From Camarhynchus parvulus (taxonomy: Eukaryota; Chordata; Aves; Passeriformes; Thraupidae), in assembly GCF_901933205.1 (NCBI RefSeq), contig NC_044571.1, forward strand, positions 12,230,420 through 12,294,419: a stretch of 64,000 bases of DNA, read 5' to 3'. Positions within the stretch are counted from its first letter, which is position 1; each line of letters opens with the position of its first letter. Below are positions 14,031 through 26,531 of this stretch, piece after piece. The notes beneath the pieces are model-generated. The model worked only from the letters and a program-made list of their open reading frames with translations. It was not told the origin of the DNA and ran no database searches. The translations under genes and the position numbers were made by a program.

Positions 14031-16324
14031 TCATTCTTCCAAAGGTTAAACAATCACATTATAGAAATATTTGCCTGACAGCTAATCCGGTTTTCTAGCT
14101 CCCACTCCCAGCCATCTTGGAACTTCCAGTATTCATGATTTTTCCTCCTACATCATGGATATTTGCATTAATGTCAGTGGGTATTAGAAAGAATGATGAC
14201 TTTAAGCATTCATTTGCATAATTTCATTTTCTATTTGCTGCAATAATAGTAGTTGAAATAAATTTGTTTTGTAGTAATGCGGATGCCATACCTATTTCCA
14301 AAAACACTTTCTTCTAATCTACACTGGTTTACTATTAAAATTAGGGGCCACCACACAATTTATTAAAGATTTGTATTGTAGACATGTAGACAAGCTTAGC
14401 AAATAATTGCTTGATTATTCATTAAAAAATGACTCAATAGAGGCTGTGTAGATCATCCCCAAAACTCACCATCACCAGGAAGGTTTAACTGATTAAATTC
14501 TGTAATAATATCCTGTAATAAATAAATAAACAGCAGCACTCAAAAATCCATCCCTGACTGTTCAGCTTCTGCCTAACAAATCTCTAACTACATATAGAAT
14601 TATCAGTTGGTCAGTTTTGAAATACTAAAATGCAGGACACCCTTTCCTCTGAGGATGTAATGAACACCAAGAATCCCTTCTCACAACAATCATATCCACT
14701 ATAATGGAAAAAGTACTCTTTTGCCACAAAAAACCTTTTTGTTTATGTTGTTTAAAGCACAACAAAACAATCAGACAGAAAACTAAAAATAAAATTTGTT
14801 TAAGAAAAAAGGTTATTGAAAATGAAGGAGTAAGGATAACTATACCTCTTGTTTTATAGGATTTTTTTAATATCATAGAAAAGTGCTGACAGATCTCTGA
14901 CATGAATTTTGGAGACTTTCCAGTCTTGAAATTTCTCCCAACATTTCAACATACCTTTTAAACTTTGTCATGGTCTTTGTTGGCTTGTTTTGTGGGGTTT
15001 TTTTAAATACATAATTATCAGTTCTTCAGAATTATTTAAATGTCAGTGTCATACTTGTTTTAGCTAACTCTTTCACCATCATGCAGTAAGTGAAGGAGGA
15101 CTCAGTTTGCAAAATAAATGAGGATAAAACTGCCCTCTAACAGCTGTTTTGGTGATTCACTGATTAAAGGTTTTTAAAAACAGAGTAAATCAGAATTTCA
15201 TGCCAGACTGCTCAGGTTAATTAGTCTCTCTGAAGAGTCTAACAGTATAACCTGAGCGACAGCATTTAGAAGGAGAAGTTGTCTCTTTACCACAGTAAAT
15301 CATTAGGACACAAAAATATATAAACATTATGCATGAATTAAGACTGACAGGAAGTGGCACTAATTTCACAAAAGGACAGATCAGTTCTGCATGTCCATGC
15401 AAGAATCAGCCCAGCAGACAAACCCTAATGTACCTCAGAGACCCAAACACTCACTGAGATCAGCTCTTGGGGGTAGGGGAAGAAATAGAGCAACAATCAA
15501 AAAATTCTCACATTCAGAATGTGAGTAGAAGTGAATTTTTACAACGGTGAGGTTGTGGATCTGCTTTCCTGGAAGGTTTCCAAAGATGAGGATGCCTCCA
15601 CTGAGCAGGAAATCTACTACAATAAGATGGAAGCAGAGCCTTATCCAACAGCCTCCAGGAACACTTCTTTTACTCCAATTTTCTGTGAACATTTTTGATT
15701 GACTAAACATCTGCATCTGTGAGGATATTTTTTTCCCCATTGGAATTCATGGAAATAAGCAGGGTTAACTAAAGATTTTGCTAACCAAGCAACTTGACTG
15801 TGTCTCAGGAGGATCTATTCGTACTTAGGAACACCATGTGTAATTACAGAATTCAGATTTAATACTGCTTGTGTGCCTGAAGTTTTTAATAGCCAATGAA
15901 CTTAAACATCTAAAATTTGAGTTTCATAGTTTTAACATTAAATGTCCACTATTCTAATGTCTTAGCTGCGCATTGCCAGTCAATAGTTTTGTCAGAAATC
16001 CTTTAGCTGCTGAAAGGACAAAATCTAGAACTGAGTGACCAGACTAAATTGTTTTTGTTGTCTTAGACATGCTGATGATTTAGGCTTTCTGTTAGTGGCA
16101 AAAGCATCAGAATTCCCACACCCAGCACTGCCAAGTTATGACAAATGATGAAATACTGAATACTGACATACTCCATGTCCCAGAGATCACAGAGCAGTAC
16201 TGTTATACCTCAGGAACATCTTTTTAAAAGTCATGGTATGCTTATTGCAAGAGCTCAAGACTTTGAGTCTCAACTTTGAGTTGATTACCTATTTTTAGAG
16301 GTGAATCTTATAAAAATGATTTGT

Positions 16325-16441
16325 GGTTTTTTTTGTTTGGCTGTTTTTTGGGGGTTTTTGTTTGTTTCTTTGTTTGTTGTTGGGTTTTGATGGTTGTTTG
16401 TTTGTTTTATTTTGGTTTGGTTTTGTTTGTTTGTGGCTTTT
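16325..16441. repeat. (TTTG)n-rich low-complexity tract
   Basis: A long GT-rich run dominated by TTTG and TTTGT units. Open frames on either strand through it (rich in F/G/L/C or in K/N/Q/T) are low-complexity artefacts. Confidence 0.85.
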
Positions 16442-19400
16442 ATTTTCCATAAGCTGTCACCTGGACATAGAGAAACTTTCTCCTTCATGGTACATAAGAT
16501 CTAACACTAAACTGCTAAGATGTGCAAGGAAAAAGGACTTGGACAGGCCAGATGCCAGAGTTTCCGTAAAATGAAAAATAATAGCAAATTAAAATACCAC
16601 TGGCTTAGCACAAAATATTGAAACCAGACTACATTAATAGCAGTAATAGGCAAGACATTAAGCAATAAAAATTTGTAAATAAATTTATGGTACTCCTGTT
16701 TTAGATTTATTAGGACTCTATGTCATTATGAAAAGTACATACAGAATACAAAATATATTATCTTTGATGAAGAGAAATGCTGTTGGATTACAATATAATT
16801 TTATGGGAAGACAATCTAATTGACATGTACAGGCATTTCAGATTTTCAGTAGAACTCTAGGTAGCATAATTTCTGCTGTTTCACAACAAATAAGGAACAA
16901 AGAAGCCAGAATATATTGTATAAACTGTTTGGATCACTGTGTCTTGTAGTTTCTGCAAAGAAACCTATAAAATTCCATACATAATTGTTCCTCAAGGAAA
17001 ATTAAGTCAAAACCCCCTAAATTTAGATATCCCTCTCTTTTTTTGAAAGGAATTCTAGTGTTAAAGACAAATGGAGGTATTAAATAACAAGATGTTTGCC
17101 TAGTTTTCTTTAGGAATGAAGGACTTACCAATGAACTTATTACAAAAGGGAGAACTTATAACAGATAAAGTGGCACTTATTTGAATACAGGATAATTTCA
17201 ACAAAACTATCTAGATTTTATTTTTCTTTATCCTTGTATTTTGTTTCTCATCTGATAAAAATTAATTTCCATGACACATTCAATTTTTATAAGCCAAGGT
17301 GTCTTTCACAGTCGACAAAAGCCTCACTTAAACTCACATACTCGCAGTTTCAGTATAAAAGCCTTATGCTTAAAACTCCCAAAACAGTGATGTTTTCAGT
17401 TTGCCTGAATAAGTGCAGAAATTTCATCACACACAAATGAAACCTGACCAGAAGACGTGTCAAGCCGTGATGCATTTGTCAGAGAGAGTGCATGATTTGG
17501 CTTCACAACTGAGACCTTATGGTGATCCGTAAAAAAATTGAAGAAAAAGTCAAAAAATTGGAATCTGAGCACATTTTCTCTTTGTTGTCTGCTTTTCTTC
17601 CAATGGAAGTTAACATTTGATAGAAAGCTATCACCTTCTAGTGATAAATGAGCCACAGAAATGCTGTCTCTAGTGAGGTGAGATGCCTCAAAATCGACTT
17701 TTACTATTTTTCCTTCTATAATTTTTACTGCTACTGAAGGTGTTCTGTTTCTGATCAGGTGTTTTTTGTAAAATGCCTTTTCAACACCTCAGTGATGTTA
17801 AAACAAAAGGAATTAAAAAAACTATGCATAAGCAAGCTAAGAGTACGTTGGAGGGAGAAAGCTGTAGTTCCATTTAGGGTTTCCTCCTTAACTTTGGAGA
17901 GGAAGTCCAGTAAAAAAGGGAGGCATGAGCTAACCACCAGGTTGGTTGGCACTACTCAAATAACTGGTGAAGCTGTGGGACTTTAACAGGTAAGCAAAAA
18001 TAAATAAGAGAAATCTGGGGCATGGGAAAAGTACCTAGGCTGTCTTAAGGATTTTTTACTTTGAAGAATGAGAGGAATGGATGCTAAAAACAGATTTGGA
18101 TATGGTTTGGGTTTATCACACTAAGTTTATTTTAAAATATGCATAGTTGGTGTAATCAAATACAACCTACCAAACAGATACAGCAAAGGTTTAATTACAT
18201 TAAAATGTGAATGGACTTTAAGAGTGTGAACTGAAGCACAAATCCACAGGGAAAATATGTGATTATGAGCAGTCTGATGACATCTCAATAACTAGTCCTC
18301 CTGCTTGTCACAATTGATTCCTTCCATGGTGTTTAGCATGAGTTATACTGAAAAATACTCATTAAGTTAGCAACGATGCTGAAAACTTGACTGAACCTTT
18401 TGAAAAGGTCCCTATAATTGTTTTTAATTTACTCTCAAGAGATATACTGCTATCACACTTACAGAATCTGTCCTGTACTTAATAGATTTCAGTATATTTC
18501 AGAGGAAAAAAAAATGTCTATGACTTGTTCAATTTTTCAGGATAAATACTTCACTGTAAGCTGTCATTGCATAGATAAGCTCTATGCAGTTATTGCTTGG
18601 AACTATGTTATCCAAAAATCAGACTAATACACTTTGCTTTCAGTTCAGGTGTTCTTGGGAAGAAAGCTTTAGAGAGGATACTGGTGGGTTTTTTTGGTTT
18701 TTTAATGCTTTAATGTATGAAAAACAAATAACAGTGTTCAACGCCCCTTTGCCATGGGAGGAGGTGAGGGGGTTGGACAGTTAGAAGGGATCTCTGCTCC
18801 ACTACTGATTGTACTAAAGTAATCAGTTCTGTGGCACAATCCAGTAAATATATCCAGAGAGTTTGCCAGCTCTCTTATGACAAGGATTTGGAAGACAGCT
18901 TTGCCAGAAAGCAGTGAGAGTTAGAGGCTAAACATTTTAGTGTATTGAAGACTTCTCTCTTCCTCAACCCTTTAACTCAAAATAAAGAGAAGGGATTGTG
19001 GCATGAATACCCGTTATGTTTTTGGGGGGGTTCAATTACCTATTACTTCTGAGAGTACCTAGATACCCAATCTACAGCATCAAGTCTGACAACAAACACT
19101 ATTCAGGAAGGAAAAATGGGTCCTAGGTAAGAGGAGTTGATAATATTCTCATCTAGATAAACTACAGGCTGTGGATCCTAACTTCCTTCCCAACTTTGTA
19201 ATCCAAGAAAGAGCCCCTTTCCCAAAGAACCTACACTCCAATCAGTGTTTTTTATAGCACTCTTTTATATTTCCCTGCAATGGCATCCGTTGCAAGCTGA
19301 TAATAGTTCTGTTCAAAGACTACGGTTTTCAGTAGGACTTGTTCTTACACTTATATAGATACCTTTAGAAATTCCATCTTCACAGCAATTTGATGCATGG

Positions 19401-20617
19401 GTAATGGTATCAATATTAACAAGAGAAAATCACTGATACAAAAACCATCACTCTACACATGCACACATTATTTTGCAAAACATAATGAGATACTAGGCAA
19501 GAAAGTGAATACCAGAAAAAAAAAAGGCAAAAAAAAAAAGCTAAAGATGCAGATTTCCATTTGACTGGAGTTCTACAGAAAGTCGAAAAAAGAAATGAGG
19601 GTTATGTAACTGCTTAGCAAAAGCAATTTTTTGGCCCATTGGTTCTGTATATTTTATTTTAGAGTTCGCAACTAAAGAACATAAATTTTTCCCCCTTTTC
19701 AGGCTGCTTTAATTTTTTTGTCTTGGTTTTTATGTCTAAGTAAAATGGGTAGGTAATTATTAGTAATGGAAGAAATAATTACATGTTCACAATTACTTCA
19801 GTGAATAAACTGTAATCATTGAGCTTTCTATGAGAATACATTGGACATTAAGTTCTCCAAGTGTAAGTTATACCATGTACTCTTAAACTCATGATTATAT
19901 TTCTTTCTAAACAAGTAAAGGGAAGTGTTGATTGTATTTACAGTCTATCTCTTTTATTATTTCCTATATTTACAACAGAAGGAAAGCTCACTGTTCAGAC
20001 ACTTAGTGATATAAATTGCAAACGTTTATTGCAGTCAATAAGGACAGTGAATTTATACTAACTAAAGATGCATTCTACCTTTTCTAAAGGGTGACTTACA
20101 ATGTGTAAAGGAATGAAGGCAAGCTAGTTGTAAATTTTGCTAAATGTTTTAAAAATATACTAGGCTTTTCTCTGAGAAAAGAGTAGTGAAAATTAACAGA
20201 AAACCCAAATACAACTAGTGATGCACTTCATCAGCTGAAACACAGTAAAACCCAGGTACCATTTTGGGAAAAGAAGTTTTTAGTAAATAGTTTCCTTTAA
20301 AACAGATGGATACAAAGGAACATATTTTTCACCAGTTACATTTGTTTCCTATGCTCTCCTTACTTCAAGAATACGTTGTAGATGAGCTAATATCTTCTAT
20401 ACTGTCGGCAAGCCTGTTCTTTTTCTATTCTGTGAAATGAAGACGAACAATCAACTTGAATGCATTCATTTCACAAAGACAACCTCCACTACCACATAGG
20501 AAATGGTACTTTTGAGTAAATTTCTGTAAAGTTTGTGCTCTGATAAATTTCTTTAGAAAAGATAAAATATTATGCAAATGAAAAGTGGATACTTTAACAC
20601 CTTGGTTTAATAAAAAT

Positions 20618-20675
20618 AACCTTATTTAAATGTTTAAATTGTGGCAAACCTTATTTAAATGTTTAAATTATGGCA
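20618..20675. repeat. 29-bp tandem duplication
   Basis: The unit beginning AACCTTATTTAAATG occurs twice in direct succession (20618-20646 and 20647-20675), with a single G/A difference near its end. It probably arose by replication slippage or a small segmental duplication. Confidence 0.85.
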
Positions 20676-21056
20676 AACGTCAGCAGCAAATATGGCTGCA
20701 TTAAGAAGAATGCTTTAACACTAGGTTGTAATGACATTACAACAGTACATTGTACGCAATTATTATTTAAATAAAGCAGGTTTTCTTTGATCCTTACTAC
20801 AGAAAAACCTTAAAACCCAAATACCCTGATCATGTTCATACTGAACCCAGCCATTAAACCTTGCAGGCTCTTTGTCCTTCTCTGACCTTTTCTTAGCTTT
20901 CAAACAGAAAAAAAATGCAGGAAACAGAAATTTTGATCTCTAGAAATAATTTGCTTCACCATATAGAAAGCTTTTGTGACACACAAGAGGGTGGAAACGG
21001 GAGAATGCATAACCTAGGCTGGGGGTTTTCTCCAAAGGGTGTTCTTTCATTGCACG

Positions 21057-22016
21057 TGTATGGGGTGCACTTGGCAAGTTTTTGGTGGTGGGAGAGCCAC
21101 AAGGGTGGATTCTGTGAGATGTCAGAAGCTTCCCCCATGTCCAACAGAGCCATTCCACATAGCCCCAGGACTGATCCATCAGTGGCCAAGGCCGAGCTTC
21201 TGGGCTACACTGATAGTGCCCATGGGATAACATATTTAATAAAGGGAAACAATAATACAAAAATGTAGCTGGGAAAGAGGTGTGAAGATAGGTGAGAGAA
21301 GTAGCCCTGCAGACATCAGTGAAGAAGGAGGGGCAGGAGGCGCTACAGGCACCCAGGAGCAGAGTCCATGGTGAAGAAGGATGTTCTCCTGAAGCCCAGA
21401 GAAGTACTCAGTGGAGGAGTTATCCACATGCAGAGGATCCCATGACAGAGCAGGAAGATGTGCCCTTCAGGAAGCTGTGGCCCAGTGGAGAGCCCACACT
21501 GGAACAGGTTTGCTGACACAGCTTGTGATGCCATGGGGGATCCAGGCTAAAGCAGCCTCTTCCAGAAGGAATTCACCCTGCGGAAATTATTCCTGTTGGG
21601 TCAGCTTGTGAAGGACTGTGTCCCATGGAAGGACACTACACTGGAGTGGGCAGTTTGAGGAGGAAAGAGTGACAATGTGTGATGAACTGACTACAACCCC
21701 CATTCCCTGTGCACCTGCACTGCCTGGGCAAAAGAGGTGGAGGAATCGAGAGTGAAGACGAGTCTAGTAAGAAGGGAAGGAGGGAGAAAGATGCTTTTTA
21801 GACTGGTTTTTATTATCCTATTTTCTTGCTAATCATCACTAAATTCCATTAACTTTCTCACTTTGAGTCTCTTCTACCTATGACAGTTACTGATAAGTGA
21901 TCTCTTTCAGTCCTTTATTCATGAGCTTTTTGCCACATTTTCTCACCCTATCCACTTGAGAAGTGGTAGAGCAGCTTGGTGGGCACCTGGCCTCCAGTCA
22001 AGGTTAATCCACCACA
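21057..22016 (+). mobile_element. Solo LTR, avian ERV (family A)
   Basis: A 960-bp solo LTR beginning TGTATGGGGTGC and ending ...AATCCACCACA, i.e. with TG...CA termini. It shares many blocks in the same order with the LTR fragment at 45509-46281: GCCCTGCAGACA, the GAAGGAGGG...AGGCACC block, repeated 'gtggag.gcccacactggagcag' type segments, GATGAACTGACT, and the final CAGCTTGGTGGGCACCTGG...CCACCACA. Neither primer-binding site nor polypurine tract lies next to it, so the internal part is gone, probably by LTR-LTR recombination. Orientation is inferred as + from an AT-rich TATTTAATAAA promoter-like site at 21233-21243 and the AT-rich segment before the last 200 bp. I did not find a convincing target-site duplication. 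Short open frames on both strands here are LTR sequence and not genes. Confidence 0.7.
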
Positions 22017-25000
22017 ATATCATATTAATTTTTGGATTCCTGTTCTATTCCTGTTCCTGTTCTATTTTATCTGTTGCTATGAGATGCTTTTCACATTAAA
22101 CACACATTCCTTTATCACCACTTTTCACCATGCAAGGTGTCATCTCTGAGAAAGCATTGAAAAGTCTGGTTCTGTGTCTGGTGCCCTGAGTTTGAAACTT
22201 TTTTTTTTCTTGAAACAAAGTGGAGTTTTCCACAAACCTCAAAGTGGACACTTTAAATGCAGGACACACACCTCACCCTGGAAAAGAGATTCCTCAAGCC
22301 CCACAGCTGAAAGATGGGGAGGGAGCCAATTACTTTGGAGTATAAATACTAAACACCAGTCAAGAAGAAATGAAAAATGGACATAAAACTAGTCATGTTT
22401 ACAATGGATTACCAATTATTCTATTTCAGCTCATGCTGCACTGGGCCTTAGTTAATAAGTAGTGCCACCAAGATGAATTCACTAAACACTTAGAAAGACT
22501 ATTAATAAGACTGAATTTTCTTGGCAGTAGAAAAAAAACTTGGCTTACATTCCTCTGCTTTTCCAGAACCAAATGAAATGGAAAGTAATGCTTTTCTGAC
22601 CACCAATCTCTCAATGTATTTTATAAGCCATTTGCACATATTGAGTAAGATAGTAAAAGCACAAGAATCACCCTTTCCTTCCCTAGGTAATATTTATGAT
22701 GAAATCCTAGGGTGCCTTCTTAGCTTCAGAATTGCAGTGACTGAGAAATGTTCACAGCATTTCCGCATAAAATAGTAAGAATAATATATGTAGAGAAGTC
22801 ATCTTGCCTCTCTGACCAGCAGTGAAGGAATGGTGGATAGAAAAGCCACAATAATATTTCTTCAGTCCATCAAATTATATAAAAATCAAACCCACAGCAG
22901 GTATTGGTGATTTTGATTTTTAAAAAAGTCAACAAAGTTACACAGATCAAACTCTAAAACACAAAATGCAAAATGCCCACATTATGGATGAATTGCCGAC
23001 CATTTTGCCCTAGTGAAACACCCTTGAGTGGACATTTATCTCACTGCCTGGTCATTGAGCTGAAACATGGATCTTTGTTTGTTTAACATGCATTGTACAA
23101 GTGCTGATTTGGCAATGCTTTTAGGTGTGAGACAGGATACCCAGGAAGGTCATCTGCTTTATCCTGACTGCTGCACTGTGGGTCAAATGGGGATGCTTCT
23201 GGAGTAAATGGGCATAGTTCTCATCTTGAGAGTAATGGTGTGTGCTCAGAAATAATCTCTGAGTGCAAATGCACAGCTCAGAACAAGACAATCAAAGGAC
23301 CAGTAGAGCTGTGCAGCTGACAGTAAAGGCCAGCAGTCCCAGAAGTTTCAAAAATATATCAAGAATGCAAAATTTTCTTAGAGATACAGAGAAGACTACA
23401 AAATTCTTGTAAATCAAGGAGCCACTGAAAACTACTGGTATGAGGATCTACCCTGACAGCACAGCAGAATGGGAAGATCTATTTTAGAACATTTTGTATT
23501 GATCTGCCAGATCCAAAATATCTAGGATTTGTTGACGAACAAAATTGCCTTCAGAAGTTGAATTCCACCACAGATGTACCTCTGGCCATTAGCTCCTTTC
23601 ACAGTGTTATTGGATGGGGCTCTTCCCCCTCACTGATGATTCATTATTCCATCCACATTAATATTAGTAGGACAAGAACTTTCTTAACGAACTGGAAAAT
23701 TTGGTAACAGTTAACAGGTGCTCACGCTGGTAAAAGAAACCTGTCCAGAAAAATGACTGTGAGAAATTAAGTGGAAGAATCTGTACTTCTGAAAACAGAA
23801 ATTTTCCCTGTATTATCCTCAATTTTTACTTCCTTAGTTAAACAAAATTAAATGTTAATTTTTTCCCATGAAAAATAACATCAGTTTATGCCTTTGCACT
23901 TTAAACAAGAAGATCACTATTTTGTAATGAAGGAGTTGCAGAGAGCTTTGATGTCAAGCTGAGGACAATAAGGAAAATGTGTCAAAATTACTGGGTGCCA
24001 TGTCAGAGGATAATCAGTTTGAAAGCTGGGAACTCACAGAAGGAAAGTAGAAAATTGATTGAGAAGGAACAGTTAGCAAAAGCAATAACCTCTATGAATA
24101 CTGCCATTGGTAAAGGCTCTCTATTATTATTTGCTTCATCACAGTACTTACGTAGCCCTTTCTACCAAACATTCTGTAACTTTATTAAATGAAGTCCTAT
24201 TCTATATCCAAATGAAAATAACCTGAAACACTACTCAATAAGAGACCTTCTGCATATGTAAGTATGGAATGCTGACTTTTTACTAATCTAAAGCCAAAAG
24301 TAATTCTTTCCATAGAAGTTCCACGATATCAAAATTGGACGGAGACCAAGTCAAAGGTTCTCATGAGGCAGATACACTTTTCTTTCATTTGTTTGTCCAC
24401 AGCAGTCATGAGATAGCCAGACACTCTGTCATCCAACAGGGAGGAACAGCAAGTCGGTGCCTTTTTGTACTACCACATAAATCTACCACATTGGACTTCT
24501 GTGCCAATAAAGTAATAGATTAATCCATAGAACAGATATCTTCCAATGGGTTTAAAATTTCTCACAAAATGATATTCTGCATCAAATCTTTCATACAAGT
24601 GTTTCCCATTATAAAAATGTTCACATCCATGAAGCATCAATGTGCTCCAAATGTATCAGCTGAAGCCAAACATGGGCAAGATCTTGAACCTTTGTAAGCC
24701 TAAGACCTTAGATACCAATGTTGTAGCTGATAAATTATATATTAGCAAACACTATGATCTGTACTGGAAGATCATGAAATTAACAACATGAGCAGAGAAA
24801 CCATTTACAGGAGTAATCATCACTGGTTGTATTCTTCAACCTGGCATCCAACCTGAAAAGTCTCAGGCTGAAGATTCCTTGCAGTTTATTATATGGGCAT
24901 CATAGTTCACATGCAAGCCTTACAAGGAGTGATCTACTGCTGTGTTAACAGGATTTGACTGTTTCCACTTTTGTTGGGACTCCTGCTTTCCTAGTCTGTA

Positions 25001-25163
25001 TTCATCTGTACTTCATGTGACCTGCAAGAAACATAATGAAAAAGGCTCTAACAAAAGACTCACTTCATCCTGAGAGTATCCACCTCTGGATAGAATTCTC
25101 TCTCCCCAGACTTCAAACAGGAAGATGGAAGGACTAGAATAAACCAAAATCAGGAGAGATCAA
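22017..25163. other. Non-coding stretch
   Basis: No gene or recognisable repeat seen. Open frames are under 90 codons and carry no motif. Confidence 0.55.
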
Positions 25164-25330
25164 TACAGAATCACAGGTCACTAAGGTGGAAAAGACCTCC
25201 AAGATCATTGAGTACAGCCATTAACTCAGCACCATTTGCATTCACCACTAAACCATGTCTCCAAGCCCATTATCACATTTTGAACACTTCCTGGGATGGC
25301 CACAACCCTGATTATCACCACTCAGAAACA
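25164..25330 (-). mobile_element. CR1 LINE 3' fragment (antisense)
   Basis: About 165 bp matching the reverse complement of a CR1 3' end. It starts with the octamer-like ACAGAATCACAGG and the 'AAAAGACCTCCAAGATCATTGAG' block, continues through 'CCACTAAACCATGTCTCCAAGC', and ends near 'TTGAACACTTCCTGGGATGG'. It is old and 5'-truncated, with no coding content. Confidence 0.85.
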
Positions 25331-26230
25331 CCTGTTTACATGAACAGAACAAGTAAGTCATGAGACTTGCTGATTAAGGTATTTTTTCAAATAAATGTAC
25401 ACAGTTTCAAATACAGACTTTAGACATGATGCCTCTGTAGCTGGAATATTTCCTTTACATGTTTATTTTAATTTCAGGCCATTCTGGGATGTCTGCAAAA
25501 GAACCTTCCTGAGCAAACTCTCAGTTCACTAAACTTTTCCTGAAAAAAGAAATAATAATAATAAAAAAAAAGCTTCTCTGCCTTACTGATAAGCCTTAGG
25601 GTTCATTTCTATCAGCTGTATCTGAAGGGGATGGGTGCATCAGTGCACTGAGTAGAAGATTCCTGGCACCTTTTAAAGGCTATTTTTAGAGTCCCTGTTT
25701 GCTGGGAAGTTGGCTCTCATCTGTACATGACGGTAAACAACTGCCACTTCTGAGTCATCAATAACCCCGCAATGTAGGAAGTTCAACTTTTCTGTGAAAG
25801 ATGTAATATATGATTATGATATTTAGGTTAATCAACAATATTTTAAATTTTTTTTAGGCAACCTGACAGGGAAAGTAAAAATTTTTTGAGCATTGTACCA
25901 TGCTTTTCATCGATACAGGCAAACCTATTAGAAAGTAAATATTTATGGCTAACTCTCACATATTCTTCATGGCTAGACAGTGAGAAAAAATATGTGCAAA
26001 GGTCTTAGGTTGCAAGATGTGGCTGGGGGTGTATATTCTATTGCCGCCTGTTAGAGGGGAGCAGTTTTCTTCTGTTAATTGAGCCACCTGTTAAAACCAG
26101 GTGGGGCAATGTTCTTTAACTCTTCCACAACCTAATCCCCCCTCCAGGAGACATCTGCTGTAAATGGGCCATTGAGTGCCACTGCATGACTGATAAAATT
26201 ACCTCAATCCATCGTAAAATGCTCCACCCA

Positions 26231-26265
26231 GGGGGAGGAGCCAAGCATTCCTACCTGGATATAAT
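26231..26265 (+). promoter_or_regulatory. LTR promoter: GC-type box and TATA box
   Basis: GGGGGAGGAG (26231-26240) lies about 20 bases before TATAAT (26260-26265) inside the family B solo LTR. Order and spacing fit an RNA polymerase II LTR promoter. Whether it is active is unknown. Confidence 0.6.
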
Positions 26266-26525
26266 CTGAGATTTGGAACACCACAGCCAGCCTTGCCCAC
26301 TGGATTCCCAGAGGAAGACCAGGCCCATCTACACCACTGCTGGACCTTCAGAGGAAACCTACACCCTTGTACAGGATCGCTGCCTCAACAGAACCACACT
26401 TGTCACTGCAGGAGGACTGCAGCCACCATTTCAATTGGACTGCTACCAACACCCTGACCCACAGGTTGTATTCTGACTCTGTCAGTGTTGTTTTGTATTC
26501 CTGCATTTTTATTTTTATTTTTCCT

Positions 26526-26531
26526 AATAAA
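26526..26531 (+). terminator. AATAAA poly(A) signal of solo LTR
   Basis: AATAAA in the context CCTAATAAAGAACTG, followed by a T/G-rich stretch. It sits where the R/U5 part of an LTR would lie. Confidence 0.7.

Larger units (their letters stand above)
7824..21056. other. Non-coding stretch with simple repeats
   Basis: No host gene is supportable. The stretch contains an A/T pentamer repeat (8.45 kb), a hairpin (12.63 kb), a small unit with inverted ends (13.96 kb), a GTTT-rich tract (16.33 kb) and a 29-bp tandem duplication (20.62 kb), each listed separately. Remaining open frames are short and featureless. An open frame of about 60 codons at 15525-15710 is noted as a finding but not called a gene. 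Confidence 0.55.

Noticed and set aside
16285..16574. Overlapping frames on both strands (F/G/L/C-rich and K/N/Q/T-rich)
   Set aside because: Translations of the GTTT-rich simple repeat.
20915..21268. 117-codon plus-strand frame
   Set aside because: Starts in flank and runs into the family A LTR; no domain, and minus-strand frames are equally open.
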